Of a stretch of 36,787 nucleotides of DNA, positions 17,362 to 24,522 are shown piece by piece. Made by a program: the position numbers and the translations under genes. The stretch comes from Desulfobacteraceae bacterium (GTDB lineage Bacteria > Desulfobacterota > Desulfobacteria > Desulfobacterales > UBA5616), in NCBI GenBank assembly GCA_013791935.1, contig VMSV01000051.1, positions 1 to 36,787 on the forward strand, written 5' to 3'. The notes under the pieces were generated by a model. It was not told the origin of the DNA, made no database searches, and saw only the letters and a list, made by a program, of their open reading frames with translations. The stretch's first letter is position 1. Each line of letters starts with the position of its first letter.

Positions 17362-19080
17362 ATGCCAAATAAGTTATCCAGAATCCTGACTGAAAAATAC
17401 GGTCTTTCGGAAGAGGCTATTCACCAGGCCCTTGCTTCAAAAAACGTCAAGGGCGACAGCATGGGGGATGTCCTGGTCCGGAAAAACCTTCTGTCCGAAT
17501 TACAGTACCTGGAAGCTCTGGGTCTTTTCTACCACATTCCTTTCCAGCCCAACCTGGTTCTTGAAAACCTGGACACCACCTTCACTCAGAAGGTCCCCAT
17601 TCAATTTTTAAGAAAATACCAGATGGTTCCCCTGGCAATGGCCTTAACACCTGATGACAAGACTCAACTCCTTCCGGAACGCAAAATCGCCGTGACCGAG
17701 CCCATTCATTTTCATGCCCTGGATGATCTGGTTCAGATTATGCGATGGGATGATTATACCCTGACCCTGTCCACCAAAACCGCCATTGCTTCGGCCATCA
17801 ACATGGCCTTTGACCTGGGCCGGGATTCCGCCGAAGAACTGGTTCAGAACATGGAAGAAAATGAAGGGATCGTGATTGATGAATTCCAGAGCACAGCGGA
17901 TCTCCTGGATGACACCAGTGATGCTCCGATTATCAAACTGGTCAACCATATCATCTCCCAGTCCACAAAAGCCCGAGCCAGCGATATTCATATCGAGCCC
18001 TACCAGGACAGTTTCAAGGTCCGGTACCGGGTGGACGGAATTCTCTATGACCTGCTCGCGCCGCCCAAAAGGATTCAGGCGGCCCTGACCTCCAGAATCA
18101 AAGTTATGGCGAAAATGAACATCGCCGAGAAAAGGCTTCCCCAGGACGGGCGTATTGATGTGAAAATCGGCAACCAGGAGATCGACATTCGCGTTTCCAC
18201 CATTCCCACCTCCTTTGGAGAGCGGGTGGTTTTGCGCCTCTTGAACAAGAGCAGTTCTTTGATCGGGCTTCCGGAACTCGGTCTTTCCCCGGAACGGCTG
18301 AGTATCCTGGAAAAGTTGGTAAAATCCCCCAACGGTATTATTCTGGTGACCGGGCCCACGGGAAGCGGCAAAACCACATCCCTTTACGCCATCCTTTCTT
18401 CTTTGAACAAGCCGGACATCAATATCATCACCATTGAGGATCCGGTGGAATACCGATTAAGAGGAATCAGCCAGATTCAGGTGAATCCGAAAATCGACCT
18501 CACCTTCGCCAAGGGATTGCGATCCATTGTTCGGCAGGACCCGGATATCATTCTGGTGGGGGAAATCAGAGACCGGGAAACTGCGGAGATCGCCGTTCAG
18601 TCGGCCCTCACCGGGCACCTGGTTTTTTCAACCCTTCACACCAATGATTCGGCCAGCGCCATCACCCGGCTGGTGGACATCGACGTGGAGCCTTTTTTAA
18701 TCGCCTCTTCCGTGTTGGGTGTGGTGGCCCAGAGGCTCATCCGGACCCTTTGCCAATTCTGTAAAGAACCTTTCACGCCGGATGATTTTGCCATTGAAAG
18801 CCTCGGCTTAGCCCCGGACCAGGCAAAGGATGCCGTCTTTTACCGGCCCAAGGGCTGTCCGCAATGCGTTCATACCGGATATAAAGGCCGCATCGGTATT
18901 TTTGAAATCATGGTCATGGAAAGCAATTTAAAAAGCCTGATCCTGAGAAATTTTGACGCGAATCGCATCAAGCAGGAAGCCTTGAAAAACAAAATGGTTA
19001 CCCTTCGGGAAGACGGCCTGGAAAAGATTTTCAAGGGAATCACCTCCATGGAAGAAGTCATTCGAGTCACGCATCTTTGA
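17362..19080 (+). CDS. gspE: type II secretion ATPase GspE
   Basis: 572-residue cytoplasmic motor of the T2SS. The N-terminal T2SSE_N domain covers about 1-140. The ATPase domain has Walker A GPTGSGKT at 331-338, an Asp box (TIEDPVEYRLRGISQIQVNP), Walker B (RQDPDIILVGEIRDRETAEI) and a His box (TGHLVFSTLHTNDSASA). A zinc-binding tetracysteine is complete (C464, C467, C499, C502), as in GspE/PilB ATPases. PilB is excluded by the full T2SS context. Only a weak GGA precedes the ATG, and the 38-nt spacer after gspD holds a short heptad array. Confidence 0.95.
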   Translation: MPNKLSRILTEKYGLSEEAIHQALASKNVKGDSMGDVLVRKNLLSELQYLEALGLFYHIPFQPNLVLENLDTTFTQKVPIQFLRKYQMVPLAMALTPDDKTQLLPERKIAVTEPIHFHALDDLVQIMRWDDYTLTLSTKTAIASAINMAFDLGRDSAEELVQNMEENEGIVIDEFQSTADLLDDTSDAPIIKLVNHIISQSTKARASDIHIEPYQDSFKVRYRVDGILYDLLAPPKRIQAALTSRIKVMAKMNIAEKRLPQDGRIDVKIGNQEIDIRVSTIPTSFGERVVLRLLNKSSSLIGLPELGLSPERLSILEKLVKSPNGIILVTGPTGSGKTTSLYAILSSLNKPDINIITIEDPVEYRLRGISQIQVNPKIDLTFAKGLRSIVRQDPDIILVGEIRDRETAEIAVQSALTGHLVFSTLHTNDSASAITRLVDIDVEPFLIASSVLGVVAQRLIRTLCQFCKEPFTPDDFAIESLGLAPDQAKDAVFYRPKGCPQCVHTGYKGRIGIFEIMVMESNLKSLILRNFDANRIKQEALKNKMVTLREDGLEKIFKGITSMEEVIRVTHL

Positions 19081-19091
19081 TCCGGAACCCT

Positions 19092-19469
19092 ATGAAAATA
19101 TATTTTTTTTTCATTCTCCTCCTGGTTCTCACAACCACCGTATCCGTGGTTCATGCCGCTGATCCAGAAGGGGGAAAAGCACGTGAGCCTCAAGAGCCTT
19201 TGTTGCTGGCTCCGATCTTCGCCTATCAGAAGCATATTTCTCCGGTTCTGGGCGGGAAATGCCCCATGCATCCTTCCTGCTCCCGTTACTGCGTGGATGC
19301 GGTAAAAAAACACGGCCCGGTTCTGGGATGGATCATGACCTGCGACCGCCTCATGCGCTGCGGGAGGGATGAACTTGCGTCGTCCCGGATGGTTAGAATC
19401 CATGGCAACTCCTTAGGGGTTGATCCTGTTTCTAATAATGATTTCTGGCTGAAAAATCACTCCCGATGA
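19092..19469 (+). CDS. YidD-family protein with an N-terminal signal sequence
   Basis: 125 residues from the ATG at 19092 (the frame also opens at a TTG at 19077). The core is clearly YidD/haemolytic-family: YQKHISPVLGGKCPMHPSCS, then RYCVDAVKKHGPVLGWIMTC and DRLMRCGRDEL, with the conserved cysteines. Standard YidD (about 70-85 residues, next to rnpA/yidC) is a cytoplasmic membrane-associated factor that aids membrane protein insertion. This copy differs: a signal-peptide-like segment (IYFFFILLLVLTTTVSVVHA) would put the Cys-rich core in the periplasm. It follows gspE by 11 nt and overlaps the TPR gene by ATGA, so it is co-expressed with the T2SS. Its function here is unknown. Confidence 0.85.
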   Translation: MKIYFFFILLLVLTTTVSVVHAADPEGGKAREPQEPLLLAPIFAYQKHISPVLGGKCPMHPSCSRYCVDAVKKHGPVLGWIMTCDRLMRCGRDELASSRMVRIHGNSLGVDPVSNNDFWLKNHSR

Positions 19470-20404
19470 AAGTAAACCTTTTTCCTCATTTCAGAATACT
19501 GCTTTTCATCCTTGCCATGGGTTTTGGAGGCACGGACAAAGTTTTGGCGGATTCATCGAAAACCATCGAACCCGGCCGCCAGCTGGAATTTGCAGAGCTG
19601 TATTATGATGCAGGGGATTTTTTTCGGGCGATTACGGAATTTGAAAGATTTCTCTTTTTCTTCCCTGACCATCCAAAAGCGGATTATGCCAGATACAAAA
19701 CAGGTCAGGCGTATTTCCAAAACCGGGAGTATGAAAAAGCCCTGGAAACGTTTAATTCCATGGTGAAAAAAGATCCGGAATCGGGCCTTGCTTTTTCAGC
19801 TTATTTTGATCTTTCCGACTGCTATTTCATGCTCAAGGATGATTTCAATGCCCTGTCCGTGCTGGACCAGGCGGCCAAACGCTCCAAGGATCCGGAGTAC
19901 CAAGACAAGGCTCGGTATCGAGCGGGTTGGCTCCTTGTGGAGACCAGGCAGTGGAATGAAGCCCGCTTGTTTTTTGACCGAATTCGTGACAACAACAGAA
20001 CCCGGTACCGGGTCACGGATCTTCTGGCCGGCCTTTCGGAGGTCAAGAACATCCCTCAAAAAAATCCGAGCATTGCCGGCGCGCTTTCCGTGATTCCCGG
20101 AGGCGGCTATCTCTACTGCGAGCGCAAAAAGGACGCTCTTGTGGCATTTTTATTAAACGGCGGACTGATCTGGGCTGCAGCAGAGGCATTTCACAATGAA
20201 AGCCCGGCCCTGGGAACCGTGATCGCCTTGGTGGAAGCCGGGTTTTACGCAGGCAATATTTACGGCGGCATCAGCAGCGCCCACAAATACAATGATAGGA
20301 AAACCGTGGATTTTATAGACACCCTGAGGAAAAGCACCAGGATCAGCCTTCAGGGGGGCATAGAGTCCCCAAGCGTGGCCATCCTGTATGAAAAATCTTT
20401 TTAA
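19466..20404 (+). CDS. TPR-repeat envelope protein with hydrophobic C-terminal segments
   Basis: 312 residues. A signal peptide ending near VLADS is followed by tetratricopeptide-like repeats at about 40-185 (FAELYYDAGDFFRAITEFER; YKTGQAYFQNREYEKALETF; ARYRAGWLLVETRQWNEA). The C-terminal third carries SVIPGGGYLYCERKKDALVA followed by two hydrophobic segments (FLLNGGLIWAAAEAF; GTVIALVEAGFYAGNIYGG), a pattern seen in small membrane proteins such as DUF5683-like or TM2-like families. Coupling to the YidD-like gene (ATGA overlap) suggests that the two act together. No lipobox is seen. A precise function cannot be assigned. Confidence 0.75.
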   Translation: MKVNLFPHFRILLFILAMGFGGTDKVLADSSKTIEPGRQLEFAELYYDAGDFFRAITEFERFLFFFPDHPKADYARYKTGQAYFQNREYEKALETFNSMVKKDPESGLAFSAYFDLSDCYFMLKDDFNALSVLDQAAKRSKDPEYQDKARYRAGWLLVETRQWNEARLFFDRIRDNNRTRYRVTDLLAGLSEVKNIPQKNPSIAGALSVIPGGGYLYCERKKDALVAFLLNGGLIWAAAEAFHNESPALGTVIALVEAGFYAGNIYGGISSAHKYNDRKTVDFIDTLRKSTRISLQGGIESPSVAILYEKSF

Positions 20405-20422
20405 CCGGCAAAGGAAAAAACC

Positions 20423-20734
20423 ATGACCAGTTTGATTGACGGAAACCCGTGGATGTGGGTGATCATTGACGATAATCCGGGAAATGAACAGTATGTGGGG
20501 CAGGAGGATGAGCAAACCGGGGTTGCTTTCATCCCGGCCTTTTTAACCAAGGAAGAAGCCTTGAAAGGCTATAACCTCATCAAACGGGAAAGAACCCGGA
20601 AATACGAAGTTCAGGCGGTTCGGTTCAAGGAGCTTTCCAAAGATTGCCTGGATCACCAGTTCGTTATTTTTCTTCTGGACGGGGAGGGCACTGTTTTGGA
20701 AAAGATCGCCCCGGGCGCATTCGGATCAAACTGA
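20423..20734 (+). CDS. small hypothetical protein, last gene of the T2SS operon
   Basis: 103 residues, no family recognised. No signal peptide or membrane segment; acidic N-terminal half (IIDDNPGNEQYVGQEDEQTG) and a mixed alpha/beta pattern (TKEEALKGYNLIKRERTRKY; FVIFLLDGEGTVLEKI). AAAGGA stands upstream of the ATG. It lies 18 nt after the TPR gene and just before the operon terminator, so it is probably expressed with the T2SS genes. Codon use is like its neighbours. Confidence 0.7.
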   Translation: MTSLIDGNPWMWVIIDDNPGNEQYVGQEDEQTGVAFIPAFLTKEEALKGYNLIKRERTRKYEVQAVRFKELSKDCLDHQFVIFLLDGEGTVLEKIAPGAFGSN

Positions 20735-20745
20735 GAATTTGCATT

Positions 20746-20788
20746 AAAAAGGCGCGGCCAAAAATTCAGCCGCGCCTTTTTATTTTTT
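20746..20788. terminator. strong bidirectional rho-independent terminator
   Basis: GGCGCGGC (20751-20758) pairs with GCCGCGCC (20769-20776) around a 10-nt loop. Flanking A5 (20746-20750) pairs with T5 and a T-rich tail follows on the plus strand; the A tract gives a T tract on the minus strand. It ends the T2SS operon and, from the other side, the porin gene. Confidence 0.92.
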
Positions 20789-20804
20789 TATACCGTTAGA
20801 ATGA

Positions 20805-22187
20805 TTAGAATTTCAATTTGGCTTCCCAGTAAAATTCGTAAGCATCATCAGTACCCCAGAACGCATCACCCGGCATGAGCACCGCGTAATACGCTGCGAA
20901 ACTCAACGCCTTGTTATATTGGTATGAAACATTGGCCTGATAGTAATCCCCGAAATCGTCGGAATCGTAGCCATACCCATAGGTTTGATCCAAATTGATT
21001 TTTGAATAGGACACACTTGGAGCTACAGGGCCAGCAACACAGCTTGCGCCGACGGTGGCGATACGCAGGTTGGAATAGGCTGCTTCCCCGGGAGTTGTGC
21101 CAGCTGCCCAGTAATAATCATAATTCGCATTGTTATTCCAAGGAACATTTACGAATTTCCATGCCAGCAAATCACCGAATTGGGGCCAGCCGCCGTAAAA
21201 AACATTCCAGCCTTCAAAATCGTCGGTCTCTGGATCATCCCCGCTCATATAAGCATACTGGGTAAAAATCCGGGGTTTGGCTTCAACGGCAGTAAAAGTA
21301 TATCCTAAATCTGCTTTTCCTCCCCAGGCATCCTGGTCATAGTCTCCCGCATAGCTCCATGCAGACTGTCCCAACTGCTTGGCCCCTTCCAGGGAGTAGT
21401 CCAGCCCCATGTCGAATTTATCCGAGAACCGGACACCAAACATTTTGATATCCATATCAAGGCTCTGGTCTTTTCGCTGCATGGCGTAAACTTCCTGTTT
21501 CCCGCCAATGGGGGACCAATCGCTTGCGGTCAAATAAAGGCCCATCAAATAGATGTCATCGCCGCCTCCATCACTTGCAGAATTATTTGCCCGATTATTT
21601 TCCTGGTCGATCACATAGAAAGCATCCAGCATGATGGTGTCGGTAAAATTATAGGTTCCCTTGATACCGTCAAAATACATGGATGTGGAGGCAAACTGGG
21701 ATTGGCCGTCAAACAGAACAAAGCCTGAACCATACATGAGGTTCTGGCGCCCTATTCTCAAGGAAAAAGGAACGCTGGCGATATTTTTTACATCAATGAA
21801 GGCATTTTCAACAAACACTTTATTGTCTATGTTATCGCCATCCCTTTGACCCTTATACTCTGTATTTTCTATATTCTCCCCATAAGTCTGGTTGGATATC
21901 CGGATATATCCGAAAACATTATCCCCCAGATCAGCACTTACATTCAGAGCGGTTTTGATCCGGAACACAGACCAATCATCATCCACGCGATAATAGTCAG
22001 AAAAGTCAGCAGCGGTTGCGTAGGGATAGCTCTTGTTACTGTCGTCATAAAACGACCAGAAGTTGTTCAACTCATACCCTCTCATTTGGACTTCTCCCCC
22101 CAGCTTGATGCCTCCCACATCCACAGCAAGGGCTATTGAAGGAACCAACAACAACAGCGCCAAAACAAAACCTAATTTTTTCTTCAC
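20805..22187 (-). CDS. alginate-export-type (AlgE-like) outer membrane porin
   Basis: 460 residues. A signal peptide MKKKLGFVLALLLLVPSIALA is followed by a beta-barrel rich in aromatic and acidic residues. RIGRQNLMYGSGFVLFDG with preceding FIDVKN matches the alginate-export/AlgE-like porin family (PF13372-type), and the final residue is Phe (EAKLKF), the usual signal for barrel assembly. Such porins occur widely in Desulfobacterota and do not imply alginate production. The start is GTG at 22187 with AAGGAG ten bases upstream. A shared 17-nt element (see 22244-22260) lies upstream. Confidence 0.85.
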   Translation of the reverse strand: MKKKLGFVLALLLLVPSIALAVDVGGIKLGGEVQMRGYELNNFWSFYDDSNKSYPYATAADFSDYYRVDDDWSVFRIKTALNVSADLGDNVFGYIRISNQTYGENIENTEYKGQRDGDNIDNKVFVENAFIDVKNIASVPFSLRIGRQNLMYGSGFVLFDGQSQFASTSMYFDGIKGTYNFTDTIMLDAFYVIDQENNRANNSASDGGGDDIYLMGLYLTASDWSPIGGKQEVYAMQRKDQSLDMDIKMFGVRFSDKFDMGLDYSLEGAKQLGQSAWSYAGDYDQDAWGGKADLGYTFTAVEAKPRIFTQYAYMSGDDPETDDFEGWNVFYGGWPQFGDLLAWKFVNVPWNNNANYDYYWAAGTTPGEAAYSNLRIATVGASCVAGPVAPSVSYSKINLDQTYGYGYDSDDFGDYYQANVSYQYNKALSFAAYYAVLMPGDAFWGTDDAYEFYWEAKLKF

Positions 22188-22220
22188 TTTATTCTCCTTT
22201 TGTTTAAAAAATCATTGTGG

Positions 22221-22237
22221 AATTGAAACCTTCAATT
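22221..22237. promoter_or_regulatory. palindrome AATTGAA-ACC-TTCAATT in the porin/GT spacer
   Basis: A perfect 7-3-7 inverted repeat in the divergent 190-nt spacer, between the possible -35 of the porin promoter and its start codon. It could be an operator. It is AT-rich and short, so it is a weak terminator candidate. No regulator gene lies next to it. Confidence 0.35.
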
Positions 22238-22243
22238 TTTCTC

Positions 22244-22260
22244 TCCAGAAAAATTGTCAA
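22244..22260 (-). promoter_or_regulatory. TTGACA-containing element upstream of the porin
   Basis: Minus-strand TTGACAATTTTTCTGGA. TTGACA (22255-22260) is a perfect -35 hexamer, but no good -10 lies 16-18 nt downstream. The same element with a single mismatch occurs upstream of the DUF3450/TonB operon at 34454-34470, which suggests a shared promoter type or activator-dependent start. Confidence 0.45.
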
Positions 22261-22377
22261 AGACTAAATCCCATTTTTTTTCAAAAGTAAAGTATTTTTT
22301 TTAAATATGGTTCCAACTTGCTGAAATCAGATATAATATCCAGGCAAATCTTATTTGCAATTCCGGATCGCAACCCC

Positions 22378-23688
22378 ATGGGCCTTTTGGAATTATTTAC
22401 CGAATCCATTGACAAAGAAGGCGAGTTCAGTTTAGAAGCCTTTTCCATGGAACATCCTCGACCCCTGAACATCTGTTTGCTGAGCTATCGAAGCAATCCC
22501 CATTGTGGCGGGCAAGGTGTTTACATTAAAAATTTAAGCCGGGCTTTGAAGGATCTCGGACACCGGGTGGAAGTGCTGGCCGGGCCTCCGGACCCCTGCC
22601 TGGATCGGGACATTCCGGTTATCAAAGTTCCCTGCCTGGATTTATACAACCCGGAAGACCCCTTCAGAATTCCTTCTCTCAAGGAACTTACCGACCCTAT
22701 GAATTTCATGGAATGGGCCGGGGTGTCCACCACAGGGTTTCCCGAACCCTTTATTTTCGGGCTCAAGGCCTATGTTTTCCTGAAAAACAACCGGCACCGG
22801 TATGATGTGATCCACGACAATCAGAGCCTGTCCTACGGTCTCTGGGCCATCCATAAATTTCTGCCCACCCTGGCCACCATTCACCACCCCATCACCGTGG
22901 ACCGGGAAATTGACATCCGGCAAAGCCGTGGTTTTCTGGATAAATTCAAATGGCTCCGGTGGTATTCCTTCATCGCTATGCAAAAACAGGTATCCCGATC
23001 CCTTGACCGAATCATCACCGTATCGGAATGCGCCAAAAAGGATATCGCAACAGATTTCCGTATTCCCCTTGACCGGCTTTGCGTGGTTCCCAACGGCATC
23101 AACACGACGCTTTTCCATCCGGTTCCCGGTGTGAAGAGAGAAAAAAACCGTTTCATTGTAACCAACAGCGCGGATATGCCCTTAAAGGGCCTGAAATATC
23201 TTCTGATGGCTATGGCAGACCTTTCTAAAACACGGAATGCGCACCTTGTGGTCATCGGCGCTCCGAAAAAAGACAGCGGCATTGTGAAAATCATTCAAAA
23301 TCTGGGAATCGGCGACCGGATCACTTTCACCGGCCGGATCAGCGATGAGGAATTCATTCTTCAATATGCCAGGGCTTATGCAGCCGTGATTCCTTCCGTG
23401 TATGAAGGATTCGGCCTTCCCGTGGGAGAGGCCATGGCCTGCGGCGTTCCGGTGATCAGCACCACCGGTGGAGCCCTGCCCGAAGTGGCCGGGGATGCCG
23501 GGATACTGGTGCCGCCAGGGGATGCAAAAGCCCTGGCCCGGGCCATGGAAAAGCTCATGGATGATCCTGGCCTTGCTGAAAAACTGGGAAAAGCCGGGTA
23601 TGAAAGGGTCCAGGCCCATTTCACCTGGAAAAAAGCCGCTGAAAAAACGGTTGACGTATACAGGGAGGTGATCAGTGATCACCGTTGA
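22378..23688 (+). CDS. GT4-family glycosyltransferase
   Basis: GT-B fold retaining glycosyltransferase, about 436 residues from this ATG. The N-terminal Rossmann domain starts with LNICLLSYRSNPHCGGQGVY, with the GGQG acceptor/donor loop. The C-terminal half has the EX7E nucleotide-sugar motif, E343 and E351 in YEGFGLPVGEAMACGVPVIS, and PNGINTTLFHPV. The start is uncertain: the frame is open from a TTG at 22318, and an ATG at 22447 lies only four residues before the conserved domain; none has a good ribosome-binding site. It overlaps the methyltransferase gene by 14 nt. Donor and acceptor are unknown. Confidence 0.88.
   Translation: MGLLELFTESIDKEGEFSLEAFSMEHPRPLNICLLSYRSNPHCGGQGVYIKNLSRALKDLGHRVEVLAGPPDPCLDRDIPVIKVPCLDLYNPEDPFRIPSLKELTDPMNFMEWAGVSTTGFPEPFIFGLKAYVFLKNNRHRYDVIHDNQSLSYGLWAIHKFLPTLATIHHPITVDREIDIRQSRGFLDKFKWLRWYSFIAMQKQVSRSLDRIITVSECAKKDIATDFRIPLDRLCVVPNGINTTLFHPVPGVKREKNRFIVTNSADMPLKGLKYLLMAMADLSKTRNAHLVVIGAPKKDSGIVKIIQNLGIGDRITFTGRISDEEFILQYARAYAAVIPSVYEGFGLPVGEAMACGVPVISTTGGALPEVAGDAGILVPPGDAKALARAMEKLMDDPGLAEKLGKAGYERVQAHFTWKKAAEKTVDVYREVISDHR
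23662..23668 (+). promoter_or_regulatory. ribosome-binding site deciding the GTG start of the methyltransferase
   Basis: AGGGAGG lies 6 nt before GTG at 23675, inside the end of the glycosyltransferase gene. It supports the GTG start and efficient translation of the overlapping gene. Confidence 0.75.
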
Positions 23689-24388
23689 TTTTGAAAAGCT
23701 CGGGATAAAACCAGGCTACCGCATTCTGGACATGGGCTGCGGCAGCGGCCGCCATGTGAGCGGGGCCTATCAATTCAAGGATGTGGTGGTGATGGGAGCC
23801 GATCTTTGCTTTGAGGATCTTCAAAAAGCAAAGGACCGGTTGATCTTCCATGATGAACTGGGGGCCCACGGCGGAGGAAAATGGGGCCTTTCCGCTGCGA
23901 ACATTTTGCATCTTCCCTTTGCCGACCACTGTTTTGACCTGGTGATCTGCTCCGAAGTCATGGAACACATTCCCGATCATGTTTCAGCCTTAAAGGAAAT
24001 CATTCGTGTGCTGAAACCTGGAAGGCCTCTGGTTATCAGCGTTCCCCGGTATTTTCCCGAAAAAATCTGCTGGCTTCTCTCCGATGAATACTTCAATGCC
24101 AACCAGGGACATGTTCGAATCTACCGAAAAAAAGAGCTGATCAACCTGGTGGAATCTCATGGCCTCACCCATTGGAGAACCGGATTCGCCCACAGCCTTC
24201 ACGCCCCCTATTGGTGGCTAAAATGCTTTGTGGGACCCACCCGTACGGATTCCTTCCCGGTGAACCTCTACCACCGCTTTCTCACTTGGGACATGATGAA
24301 AAAACCCTTTGTCACACGAAAACTCGAATATTTTCTGAACCCCATCCTTGCGAAAAGCCTGGTTCTCTACTTTCAAAAGCCCGCATGA
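23675..24388 (+). CDS. class I SAM-dependent methyltransferase
   Basis: 237 residues, GTG start. Motif I is ILDMGCGSGR at about residues 17-26, followed by an acidic motif II (VVMGADLCFEDL), the motif FADHCFDLVICSEVMEHIPD and ALKEIIRVLKPGRPLVISVP, a methyltransf_11 plan. The C-terminal tail (about 160-237) is aromatic and basic and may bind substrate or membrane. The 14-nt overlap with the GT4 gene says that the two are coupled, so the substrate is probably the glycan or glycolipid made by that transferase. A ubiquinone/menaquinone methyltransferase is less likely because the tail and context differ. Confidence 0.88.
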   Translation: MITVDFEKLGIKPGYRILDMGCGSGRHVSGAYQFKDVVVMGADLCFEDLQKAKDRLIFHDELGAHGGGKWGLSAANILHLPFADHCFDLVICSEVMEHIPDHVSALKEIIRVLKPGRPLVISVPRYFPEKICWLLSDEYFNANQGHVRIYRKKELINLVESHGLTHWRTGFAHSLHAPYWWLKCFVGPTRTDSFPVNLYHRFLTWDMMKKPFVTRKLEYFLNPILAKSLVLYFQKPA

Positions 24389-24472
24389 TCAGGCCGTAAA
24401 ATTCGAATTTAATTTATGAAGTCCAGAGCCGGACCATTATCATTCCCGCCTGTGGATCTTTATTAGACTTTC

Positions 24473-24481
24473 TGCTATAGT
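24473..24481 (+). promoter_or_regulatory. extended -10 promoter of the debranching enzyme gene
   Basis: TGCTATAGT is an extended -10 element (TGnTATAGT). The -35 region at 24453-24458 matches consensus in only three positions, which is usual for extended -10 promoters. It would start transcription near 24488, 35 nt ahead of the ATG. A 12-bp palindrome AAATTCGAATTT lies upstream at 24399-24410. Confidence 0.45.
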
Positions 24482-24522
24482 CCTCAATAAATCAACCCAG
24501 CCCGTAAGCGATAGGAAAAAAA

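Noticed and set aside
22221-22237. Rho-independent terminator on the plus strand
   Set aside because: The stem is AT-rich with only two G-C pairs and lies between divergent genes, so there is no transcript to end; an operator is more plausible.
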